A stretch of DNA of 43,924 nucleotides, from assembly GCA_913061515.1 (NCBI GenBank), contig CAJXSF010000024.1, forward strand, positions 1 through 43,924, given 5' to 3'. The DNA comes from an uncultured Gammaproteobacteria bacterium. GTDB lineage: Bacteria; Pseudomonadota; Gammaproteobacteria; Pseudomonadales; Pseudohongiellaceae. Below are positions 1 to 7,086 of this stretch, piece after piece (the first letter of the stretch is position 1; every line of letters starts with the position of its first letter). The notes under the pieces were generated by a model, which worked only from the letters and a program-made list of their open reading frames with translations, made no database searches and was not told the DNA's origin. Made by a program: the position numbers and the translations under genes.

Positions 1-18
1 GATGTGTATAAGAGACAG
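1..18. other. Nextera mosaic-end adapter (artefact)
   Basis: These bases match the last 18 of the 19-bp Tn5 mosaic end used in Illumina Nextera libraries (GATGTGTATAAGAGACAG). Genomic sequence begins at 19. The matching adapter at the right end confirms that the sequence edges are library artefacts and not a natural transposon end. Confidence 0.97.
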
Positions 19-122
19 CTTTCGGCGTGCTCTGTCAAAAAATCGCGTTGTTGCATTGCTCGGCAAATAACTCGAGCGAACATTTCGTCATCTTCTACAA
101 CTAGAATTGTTTGCTGTTCCAT
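19..122 (-). CDS. Response regulator of RegA/PrrA type, partial (N-terminal 34 codons)
   Basis: The gene starts at 122 on the minus strand and runs off the left end of the genomic sequence. The visible N-terminus begins MEQQTILVVEDDEMFARV and is the first strand of a receiver domain, with the acidic pocket at residues 10-12. The phospho-acceptor Asp and the output domain lie beyond the contig. A very good Shine-Dalgarno (AAGGAGG on the minus strand, 131-137) sits 8 nt before the ATG and fixes the start. The gene begins 3 nt after the stop of the upstream histidine kinase, so the two are surely co-transcribed. Pairing with a RegB-type kinase makes a RegA/PrrA/RoxR-type regulator, controlling respiratory or redox genes, the natural call. 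The subfamily is inferred from context, because too little protein is visible to decide it alone. Confidence 0.85.
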
Positions 123-125
123 TGA

Positions 126-1493
126 CTACACCTCCTTGTTGTCATCGTTTGCGTGAATGGCTGTTGCAGACCCTTTTGCGCAAGGCAGTCGAATAATGCT
201 CATGGCACCACCGGTTTTAAGGTTAAACATTTCGATATTGCCTGAGGCACGTTGTATGGCCGCATTTGCGAGGAAGATACCGATGCCCATGCTATCTTTT
301 CTAGTCGAAATAAAGGGCTCGCCCATGTTTTCCATAACGCTAGTTGGGATTCCTGGGCCGTCGTCTTGAATAATAACCTCTATTAACCTTGCTGGGGTGT
401 CTGTCACTAGGCTCGTCACGGTGACACTAGACTCGGCAGCCTTAATAGCATTTTCAATCAAATTTATGACTGCGTGGCGAATACTAAGGTCAAAGGGGAT
501 GCTAGCGGATTGCGCACTGTCTTTTAGTATGAAATTGACGTTCGCACGTGGGTGGATGTTTTGAATATAGTCTTGAATCTCTTCCATAAACATCGGCACA
601 GTGCCATTGATAGGTTGACGCTTGTCGGCCTTATTATAAAACTGCGTAAGTTTATTGAGTGAGTCTTTGCAGCGCACCACTTGTTGGCGCAACAAGCTGA
701 TATCCTCTTTTAGCGACATCTTCTGTAGTTCTTCATCGCTGTATTTATCTAGGTCTGTCAGCAAAACCGACATCGTCGACAAAGGCGTCCCTAGTGCGTG
801 GGCTGTTCCTGCGGCCAAAGTGCCAATGGCAACCAATTGCTCGTTGCGCATTTCGTTTTCTCGAGAGCGCGCGAGTGTGAGCTCCCGGCTGCGAATTGCC
901 TCTGCCATGCGGGTCACGAAAAGAGTGATCAGCACGCCACTGACGACAAAGGTGACCCACATGCCTACCAAGTGGAGTTGGAAATTATCGGCGTTGTGAT
1001 CACCATGTTCCACTTGTAGTTCACTCAATAAAAAACTGGTGTAGACCGCCATATTGGCTAAAGCAAGTACATTGACATAGCGTTGCTGCAATATGGTGGC
1101 CCCGACAGCGAGGTTTACCAATAAGTAGGAAATTAACGGATTACTAGCCCCGCCGGTTACAAACAAGATGACAATGAGTATTCCGACATCGGCCAATAGT
1201 TGGCCAAATAACTCATGTTCTGTGATCGGCACTTCTTGACGCAAACGCCAAAGGCCAAAAATAAGGGAAGCTGCCACAAACACAAGTGCCAAGATAAGTT
1301 GCGGAACAGGCAGAACCAAGGGCGAAAACGAGTGAAAAATGAGTGTTGCCACAATGCTAAAAATGGTGACCAGAGCGCGCAAAAGCAATAAACGCTGTAA
1401 GGCGAGGCGAGAGGAGCTGCTGCCAGAGGTTTCCGGGCGCAATACTTGTAGCAGACCGGTAAGAATATTGGAGCTTGATGTATTGGATTTCAT
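126..1493 (-). CDS. regB: RegB/PrrB-type redox sensor histidine kinase
   Basis: Membrane sensor kinase of 455 residues. The N-terminal region (about 35-200) holds several hydrophobic segments, consistent with the six-helix RegB sensor domain. Residues 114-120 read GGASNPL, close to the GGXXNPF heptapeptide implicated in ubiquinone sensing. The H-box (LAAGTAHALGTPLST) places the phosphorylated His at 232. Cys275 in the RCKDSL segment appears to correspond to the redox-active cysteine of RegB (Cys265 in Rhodobacter). The N-box (NLIENAIKAA, 344-353), G1 box (DDGPGIP, 377-383) and G2 box (MGIGIF, 402-407) complete the ATPase domain. In the family, RegB autophosphorylates and controls RegA in response to quinone pool and thiol redox state; Pseudomonas homologues are called RoxS/RoxR. 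The gene is immediately followed by its response regulator. The start ATG at 1493 has only a weak ribosome-binding site. Confidence 0.9.
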   Translation of the reverse strand: MKSNTSSSNILTGLLQVLRPETSGSSSSRLALQRLLLLRALVTIFSIVATLIFHSFSPLVLPVPQLILALVFVAASLIFGLWRLRQEVPITEHELFGQLLADVGILIVILFVTGGASNPLISYLLVNLAVGATILQQRYVNVLALANMAVYTSFLLSELQVEHGDHNADNFQLHLVGMWVTFVVSGVLITLFVTRMAEAIRSRELTLARSRENEMRNEQLVAIGTLAAGTAHALGTPLSTMSVLLTDLDKYSDEELQKMSLKEDISLLRQQVVRCKDSLNKLTQFYNKADKRQPINGTVPMFMEEIQDYIQNIHPRANVNFILKDSAQSASIPFDLSIRHAVINLIENAIKAAESSVTVTSLVTDTPARLIEVIIQDDGPGIPTSVMENMGEPFISTRKDSMGIGIFLANAAIQRASGNIEMFNLKTGGAMSIIRLPCAKGSATAIHANDDNKEV

Positions 1494-1536
1494 GAAGCCA
1501 TTCTACCGTAAATGTTGCACAAAAGGAGTGTTTACC

Positions 1537-1584
1537 ATGTCTCTAGGCAGTTCGTTTTGCTCACTGTCAGCCTACGGGGTATAG
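1537..1584 (+). CDS. Putative 15-codon leader ORF before the methyltransferase-GNAT gene
   Basis: This short frame encodes MSLGSSFCSLSAYGV and ends in TAG. It is worth listing because its ATG is preceded by an excellent Shine-Dalgarno (AAAGGAG, 1522-1528) at 8-nt spacing, whereas the long gene starting 40 nt downstream at 1625 has no clear site of its own. It is in a different frame from that gene. It could be a translated leader peptide that controls or couples the downstream gene, or the signal could be fortuitous. Translation is inferred only from the ribosome-binding site. Confidence 0.4.
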   Translation: MSLGSSFCSLSAYGV

Positions 1585-1624
1585 TGCGTGTCTCTATTTT
1601 AGCCTGAAGTTTGTTAGTGTCTTT

Positions 1625-3373
1625 ATGAATCAGCAATGCCTCCCTTTTCCTCTAAACGTTTATGCGCGCACGCTCGAGCTTGAGTATTCTCAGCTTACGC
1701 ATCTGCATTTCGGTGTATTCGATGAGGCAGATAGAGCACATAGTGACTATCACCAAGCCCAGCAGCAAGCTCAAGACGAGTTGTCCGCACTTCTTTTGCC
1801 AGCGCCTGCTGCAATTCTAGAAATAGGGTTCGGGACCGGCGCCTTCGCAAAATCGCTTGCCGCGCAGGGGTATCAACTTACGGCACTAAGCTGTATTGAG
1901 GAAGAGTTTTGCGCAGTTCAAGAGCTTGGTGCCGACGGGGTGGACTTTGTTCATAGCTCGCTACCCGAGTTCACTCCTGAGCAGCGCTTCGATGCCGTCA
2001 TCCTTCAACAATCGGCTCAGTATTTCGATCCACTGGCCTTATTCGCTTTCGTTGCAAGGGTGCTGAAAAACGGAGGGCAATTACTTATAGCCGATGAATT
2101 CACGTTAGATGATAGCGAAATTCATCCCGAGCCTAGGCCTGTACTTGTTAATTTTTTGCAGTTGGCCGAGCGTTGTGGCTTTTCAGTGCAGCGGCAACGA
2201 GAGCTAGGGCGGCAAGTCGCGCCAGGGTTGGTACTCTTTGGCGAACTACTGCGCAAACATCAAAGCGTGCTAGTGGCACAACTTGCTATTGCACCAGAGC
2301 AGTTTGAACAACTGGCTGAGAACCTAGAAGTCTTGGCGCGCAAGTATTCGCAAATACGATTGTCCTACACGCTTCTAGATTTTAGGAAGGAGGCAAGCGT
2401 GCACCCAGATGTCTGCTTTGGCAGCATTAGTGCGTTTTCTATTGATGAGATTTCACCGCTATTCGAAAAAAGTTTCGAAACCGCGTTTGATGCGGCTATT
2501 TGGCAATGGAAATACGGCGATGGGCGTGGCCGTGCTGTTTGTGTGCGCGACAATGAGAAGTTATTAGCTCACTATGGCGGCGCGCCAAGAGATATTTTGT
2601 ATTTTGGTGAGCAAAGTAAAGCGCTGCAGATATGCGATGTGATGGTGCTGCCAGAGTATCGCAGTTTTGTGAGCCGCGACACATTGTTCTTCAAAACGGC
2701 AGCAACCTTATTGGAACAGCAGGTTGGAAACTGCGCCGAGCATTTGCTTGGGTTTGGGTTTCCCAATCAAAGAGTTCTGCGGGTGGCTCAGCGGCTTGGG
2801 CTTTATGATGTCACAGACCGTTTTGTTGAGATTGATTATCCAATCCCTACTAGCACAGATATTGCGCAGACTTTCACGGTCAATGTGTTTGACTGGTCCC
2901 AAAGCAGCGCCAAGGCGCAAGTGAACGCCCTATGGAAAACTATGGCGAATAGTTTTGTAGATAAAATCATAGGGGTGAGAGATTGGGACTATTTGCAATA
3001 CCGGTATTTTTACCATCCTCTTTGGGCTCGTGGGGATTACGAGTGTCTAGAGCTTCGAGGGACAAAGGATACGCAGCTACGCGCTATAGTGTTCATAAAA
3101 CCCCATGAGGGTGGTCGCCTATTGATGGATATCATTGGCGATATGCAGCAATTCCCAGAACTGTTAATGAGTCTAAGGGCTCATCTTAGTCAACAGTCTT
3201 TGTTGCTGCGTAGCCGTGTTACGCAAGCTTATGCGCAGACACTTAGTCTTGATGGCTCAAAACAATATGAGCTTGGAATAGAGATTCCCTGCAATATTTG
3301 GACAAGAGGTCCCGCCGCAGACACGCTAAAAGGTGCTTGGTGGCTTACGGCGGGTGACATGGATTTTCTCTAG
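1625..3373 (+). CDS. Fusion of SAM-dependent methyltransferase and GNAT-like acetyltransferase
   Basis: Protein of 582 residues with two apparent catalytic halves. The N-terminal half (about 20-210) is a class I methyltransferase: motif I is ILEIGFGTGAF at 64-74, and RFDAVILQQSAQYFDP resembles motif IV. The middle and C-terminal part (about 265-480) resembles a GNAT fold, with the segment ICDVMVLPEYRSFVSRD corresponding to the acetyl-CoA-binding strand and helix. The substrate is not recognisable. There is no signal peptide or membrane segment, so a cytoplasmic enzyme is expected. It is divergent from regB and stands alone, next to but convergent with the TonB-receptor gene, whose stop lies 4 nt away. 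No strong ribosome-binding site precedes the ATG, and a short ORF with a strong one lies just upstream. Confidence 0.75.
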   Translation: MNQQCLPFPLNVYARTLELEYSQLTHLHFGVFDEADRAHSDYHQAQQQAQDELSALLLPAPAAILEIGFGTGAFAKSLAAQGYQLTALSCIEEEFCAVQELGADGVDFVHSSLPEFTPEQRFDAVILQQSAQYFDPLALFAFVARVLKNGGQLLIADEFTLDDSEIHPEPRPVLVNFLQLAERCGFSVQRQRELGRQVAPGLVLFGELLRKHQSVLVAQLAIAPEQFEQLAENLEVLARKYSQIRLSYTLLDFRKEASVHPDVCFGSISAFSIDEISPLFEKSFETAFDAAIWQWKYGDGRGRAVCVRDNEKLLAHYGGAPRDILYFGEQSKALQICDVMVLPEYRSFVSRDTLFFKTAATLLEQQVGNCAEHLLGFGFPNQRVLRVAQRLGLYDVTDRFVEIDYPIPTSTDIAQTFTVNVFDWSQSSAKAQVNALWKTMANSFVDKIIGVRDWDYLQYRYFYHPLWARGDYECLELRGTKDTQLRAIVFIKPHEGGRLLMDIIGDMQQFPELLMSLRAHLSQQSLLLRSRVTQAYAQTLSLDGSKQYELGIEIPCNIWTRGPAADTLKGAWWLTAGDMDFL

Positions 3374-3376
3374 AGT

Positions 3377-5413
3377 TTAGAAACGTGCCTGCAAAGTGAC
3401 GCGAACACTGCGTGGTTCTGCCGGATGAAAGTGCACGTCCTCTTGGGGTGATAATTCATTGGCCAGCTGTGACTCGTAGAAATAAGTAATGTCATTGTCA
3501 TCGCTATCTAGAAGATTCATAAGCTCTACTCCCAAAGACCAAGCGGGTGAGAGTTGATAGAAAGCTTGGGCATTTAGTAACAATGTGGAGTCCGAACTCA
3601 CACTATTATCTTCGGTCAACGGCGCTTGTCCAAGATAACGTATCCGCAAGCCCCCGCTCCATTTATTAAGATCTTCTACAATCACTCCTAAAGAGGCGGT
3701 ACGTTCAACCGAGTTAGGAATGCGATCATTAGCCCCGACGCCCAATAGTCGCGCTTTAGTCCACGTCAGATCTGCGTCAATTAACAGCCATGGCCGCGGT
3801 GCATATAGAGCCCCAACCTCTATACCTCGTCTTTTACTTTCTCCTAGTGCTTCCGTTGTCCCTGCATCACCGACATACAACAGCTCAGAGTCTAGTTTCA
3901 TGGAGAAAAGTGATACCGCCACTTGAGTATTGGGTATGGCGGCCGAGCGCAGACCGAGTTCATAGCTACGTGCTTTAGCCAATGGGTCTACTTGCTCGAC
4001 AGCTAAACCACTGACAGGGTCTTGAGTAATGGTTGTGCCTCGAGCATCGTTGCTATGAAACCCTTGGCCTGCGCTGAGAAATAATTCAGTGCGATCGCTT
4101 TGGGCATAGATAAGACTGAACTTGGGGCTTAAGAGGTCATCACTACCATCACCTGAGTTGAGGTTTAGATCCGCGTCGACATCGTATTCGTAATGATCCG
4201 CCCGCAATGCGGCCACGGTACGAATTCGTTGTGACCAGTCGATGTCGATCGATGCATAAGCACTATTAAGACTTTGTTGAACATCGTCCTCTCGTGTTGT
4301 GGTGTGGCGCAGACGTTGTTGGGTTTTATAAAGACCCAGATCGATGTCATCGGTGCGATTCTGTAGGCCTAGGCTTAGTGTTGAAGCAAAACCGGCTAGG
4401 TCTAAGTTGCGTTGATACTTCCCATGAAAGCCATAGACGCGCCGTTCTTCAAATTGTTCAAATTGATCACCACGAACGGGGTCGTCCAAGAAGTAGGTGA
4501 AGTTTGAGAAAAGAGCGAGGCCATAATCAATCCCATAGGCATTAAATGACCAAGCAGCATTTTCAGTTTCTTGTTGCCAGTCAATCGCGAGACTATGTCG
4601 ATGGGTTTCCCCGCCGTCGCTATTGTCGATAGTGGCGAAACGGTCGAGTGCCCCACTTTGTACTGCACGCAGTGGTATTTGGTCGGTGGCGTTCCAAGTG
4701 TTGTCGTAAGTGGCTCCGGTGATACTCCACTGACCTAGGGCTGTCTCTCGATAGTATTTGAGAAACCCCGTGGATTTGTCGAGCTGCTGGTCGAGCTGCC
4801 ACGGCCCTGCGTAGTCTGTGTGTGCGCCTGCTGCGGTGAGCTTTCCTCCCAGAGTATCGAAAGTGTATCCAGCAAACGCGCGAGTATAATCGTTCTCGCC
4901 AACGGTCAAGCTTGCCAGTCCCTGCTGCAAGGCATCAACATAGGAAAAGTCCGATGAGGCAGCGGTACCAAAGTCCCCAACTTCAGCGTAGTAGGGGCCT
5001 TTTCTATAGTTCATGCGATCAATTAGTTCTGGTATCAAGAAATTGAGGTCGGCATAACCTTGGCCATGAGCATGAGATGGCATGTTCACTGGCAGGTCGT
5101 CGACTCGTATGGCCAGATCGGTGCCATGGTCCAGATTGAAGCCGCGTAGAAAATACTGGTTTCCCTTGCCTTCGCCACTATGTTGAGTCGCAATTAAGCC
5201 TGGGACGAATTCGAGCAACTCACCTGGACGTGTAATCGGTCTAAGCGTGAATTGAGCGCCATAGATCGTCCCTTCGGTGGCGTTCACGGGCTTGCCTGTT
5301 AGCGCATTGTTTTCCCCGAACACGGTAATTTCTTCGATAGAATTGCCGGAGCTTTCAGCGGCGTAAACCCCTTGGCTTATTGAAACAACGATAGCGATTG
5401 CGACCAAACGCAT
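3377..5413 (-). CDS. TonB-dependent outer-membrane receptor
   Basis: A 678-residue protein from the ATG at 5413. That start has a GGGAGAGG ribosome-binding site and begins a clean signal peptide (MRLVAIAIVVSISQGVYAAES); the frame stays open upstream but the extra residues are not signal-like. After cleavage comes a TonB-box-like EEITVFG. A plug domain follows (about residues 35-150), with RPGELLEFVPG, YFLRGFNLDHGTD and the conserved-looking MPSHAHGQGYADLNFL. The rest is a 22-strand-type barrel, ending in RVTLQARF with terminal Phe. Such receptors import scarce ligands across the outer membrane using TonB energy. The ligand is not identifiable, but His-rich stretches (SHAHGQGY, and EDVHFHPAEPR near the C-terminus) are compatible with a metal or metal complex. 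It is divergent from a BlaI-M56 regulatory pair, which suggests regulation by that pair. Confidence 0.92.
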   Translation of the reverse strand: MRLVAIAIVVSISQGVYAAESSGNSIEEITVFGENNALTGKPVNATEGTIYGAQFTLRPITRPGELLEFVPGLIATQHSGEGKGNQYFLRGFNLDHGTDLAIRVDDLPVNMPSHAHGQGYADLNFLIPELIDRMNYRKGPYYAEVGDFGTAASSDFSYVDALQQGLASLTVGENDYTRAFAGYTFDTLGGKLTAAGAHTDYAGPWQLDQQLDKSTGFLKYYRETALGQWSITGATYDNTWNATDQIPLRAVQSGALDRFATIDNSDGGETHRHSLAIDWQQETENAAWSFNAYGIDYGLALFSNFTYFLDDPVRGDQFEQFEERRVYGFHGKYQRNLDLAGFASTLSLGLQNRTDDIDLGLYKTQQRLRHTTTREDDVQQSLNSAYASIDIDWSQRIRTVAALRADHYEYDVDADLNLNSGDGSDDLLSPKFSLIYAQSDRTELFLSAGQGFHSNDARGTTITQDPVSGLAVEQVDPLAKARSYELGLRSAAIPNTQVAVSLFSMKLDSELLYVGDAGTTEALGESKRRGIEVGALYAPRPWLLIDADLTWTKARLLGVGANDRIPNSVERTASLGVIVEDLNKWSGGLRIRYLGQAPLTEDNSVSSDSTLLLNAQAFYQLSPAWSLGVELMNLLDSDDNDITYFYESQLANELSPQEDVHFHPAEPRSVRVTLQARF

Positions 5414-5504
5414 ATGACCTCTCCCTAGTTTTTTGTGTGTATCTCTTGTGCTATCTTGGTGTGCTGTAGCGTTGGCTTCGCACCTCAAAAATTTGTGCGA
5501 AGGA

Positions 5505-5586
5505 TTGTAATGTGCTCACAAGAAAAGCCAGAGTTTTAATGCGGAAATACGGGGTTTCTTGTCGTAACGCGTTGTTATATTTACAA
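5505..5586. promoter_or_regulatory. Divergent control region with two TTGT...ACAA dyads
   Basis: The 218-nt gap between the TonB receptor and the BlaI-family gene contains two inverted repeats sharing TTGT/ACAA ends: TTGTAATGTGCTCACAA (5505-5521) and TTGTTATATTTACAA (5572-5586). BlaI-family repressors bind dyads built on TACA/TGTA-like half-sites, so these are candidate autoregulatory operators. The spacing differs between the two (9 and 7 nt), and no operator consensus for this repressor is known to me. Confidence 0.35.
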
Positions 5587-5631
5587 AATTAAAGTTGGCG
5601 AAATGCCGACTTGCAATCGGTCTTAGGAATA

Positions 5632-6051
5632 ATGAATAAAAAGCGGTCCTCTTCTAATGTGCTGCCTAATACACTAGGCGAATTGGAGCTGGGTGTTTTG
5701 GAGGCTCTATGGGAGACTCCGCATCTAGATGCCAAATCTATTCATGAGCGAATTCCTCGTTTGCAACGAACCTCACTAAGCACAGTGCAGTCTACTTTGG
5801 AGCGCTTGTATCGCAAAGAAATGGTCGATAGAGACAAACGTGGGCATGCTTACTGCTATTTCGCCTTAGTCTCACGAGGCAATCTCTTGGGAAAAATGAT
5901 GGGAGATGTCATTCAACTGCTACATGACGGACGCCTAGAAACAATTCTCAGTAGTTTCGTAAATGTCGCTGCGGATATGGATGAAAGCTCGCTGTCTGAG
6001 CTTGAAGCATTGATCGAGAAGAAGAAACAAGACATGGAGGAAGACCTGTGA
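5632..6051 (+). CDS. BlaI/MecI/CopY family transcriptional repressor
   Basis: A 139-residue winged-helix repressor. Residues about 14-85 form the DNA-binding domain, with ELEVLEALW-like helix 1 (here LGELELGVLEALWETP), the recognition region SLSTVQSTLERLYRKEMV and the wing DRDKRGHAYCYFAL. The C-terminal helices mediate dimerisation and are the usual site of cleavage by the partner protease. The ATG at 5632 is chosen over an upstream TTG (5611) because AGGA stands just before it. The end overlaps the GTG start of the M56 protease by 4 nt, so the two are translationally coupled. In the family, BlaR1-type protease signalling inactivates BlaI, and CopY members respond to copper. The likely targets here are this operon and the divergent TonB receptor (inference from position). 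Confidence 0.93.
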   Translation: MNKKRSSSNVLPNTLGELELGVLEALWETPHLDAKSIHERIPRLQRTSLSTVQSTLERLYRKEMVDRDKRGHAYCYFALVSRGNLLGKMMGDVIQLLHDGRLETILSSFVNVAADMDESSLSELEALIEKKKQDMEEDL

Positions 6052-7013
6052 TTAGTATGCTAGGGTCTTTTTCTGCAATTTTCTTAGGCCTTTGCTTATT
6101 GTTGAGCGCGGTTTTTATACTTGCTTATCCTCTAATTCGTCCCGCATTTTTTACCTTACACCCTCGTTTTGGCAGTGCACTTTTGTTGCTCTATTGGCTT
6201 TGTCCATTTGTCATGAGTCTTGCCAGCACTAGCCTGCTTTTTATGCCAGAAATAGAGAATGTATTGGTCGATTCTCACTGCCATCAGGAATGTGTGAGTC
6301 ATGTCCCGATGTTGCATAGTGAAGAGTTGGCCATGTTTGGCCTATTGCTAGGGGGGGGGGTATTGCTTTCATTGGCATGGCGTTGTGTGAGTACGCTTAG
6401 CAAATCTCGTCAATTGAGTACGCAGTTTAAACATCTTGGCAGAGACTTAGGTGCCTATCAGCAGTTGAAAGGGGCTGTACCTTTAGTATTCACCTTGGGT
6501 TGGTGGCATCCGCGGATTTACGTTAGCGAAGGTTTAGAGAAAGCCTGTAGCAATACTGATATGTCGATTATTCTCTTGCATGAAAACGCGCATCAGAAGC
6601 GCCGAGACAATTTGCGACTTTTATTAGCCAAACTGTGCAGCGTGATTTTATATCGGGTTGGAGCTACAAAGATGATGTCAGACTTGCAGTTACTGACAGA
6701 GCAGGCGTGCGATTTTAGTGCCGCTGAAAAATTTGGTTATGTGAATGTGGCCGAGACACTGTTAAAGGTTAAACGTCTGATAAAACAGACTAGCTCGATG
6801 CCAACGGGAGCATTGGCCTTTGCCGAAACCGATGTGGAATTACGTATAAAGGCCTTGCTGAAAGCACAACAACGACTACAACTGTACCCTTGGCAGCTAG
6901 GACTTATTGTCTGTAGTTTGTTGGTATTTATGAGTTTGTTGATAAGCCCTTTGCATCATGGTTCCGAATGGCTAATTACGCTTGTGAGTCATACAAATGT
7001 TCTCGCGCACTAG
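6048..7013 (+). CDS. M56 family (BlaR1-like) membrane metalloprotease
   Basis: A 321-residue integral membrane protease. The GTG start at 6048 is supported by GGAGG 8 nt upstream. Hydrophobic segments lie near residues 8-32, 42-66, 92-112 and 284-304. The zinc site is HENAH (H178, E179, H182), with a probable third ligand in EQACDFSAA (E218). No penicillin-binding sensor domain follows, so it is a short M56 protein and not a true BlaR1. The loop between helices 2 and 3 contains SHCHQECVSHVPMLH (76-90), with six His/Cys residues in 14 positions, which suggests a metal- or redox-sensing loop. A run of ten G encodes GGG at 102-104. By family analogy it would cleave, or trigger loss of, the upstream BlaI-type repressor when it senses its signal. 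Confidence 0.92.
   Translation: MISMLGSFSAIFLGLCLLLSAVFILAYPLIRPAFFTLHPRFGSALLLLYWLCPFVMSLASTSLLFMPEIENVLVDSHCHQECVSHVPMLHSEELAMFGLLLGGGVLLSLAWRCVSTLSKSRQLSTQFKHLGRDLGAYQQLKGAVPLVFTLGWWHPRIYVSEGLEKACSNTDMSIILLHENAHQKRRDNLRLLLAKLCSVILYRVGATKMMSDLQLLTEQACDFSAAEKFGYVNVAETLLKVKRLIKQTSSMPTGALAFAETDVELRIKALLKAQQRLQLYPWQLGLIVCSLLVFMSLLISPLHHGSEWLITLVSHTNVLAH
6351..6360 (+). repeat. Homopolymer of ten G inside the M56 protease gene
   Basis: Ten consecutive G occur at codons 102-105 of the M56 gene. A slip of one base would truncate the protein before its HENAH zinc motif. Tracts of this length are prone to slipped-strand change in cells and to error in sequencing. Confidence 0.95.
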
Positions 7014-7086
7014 CGGAACAATATACTATGTTTAAGACTCTAAGTTTATGAGTGTCTTAGAGTGTAGTGATGGCAATAGGAAAATC

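Noticed and set aside
1..18. Natural Tn5-like transposon end
   Set aside because: Engineered mosaic end with read-primer and index sequence at the partner site shows it is library adapter.
6048..7013. Beta-lactam sensing BlaR1 with resistance function
   Set aside because: There is no penicillin-binding sensor domain and no beta-lactamase gene nearby; only the protease half is shared.
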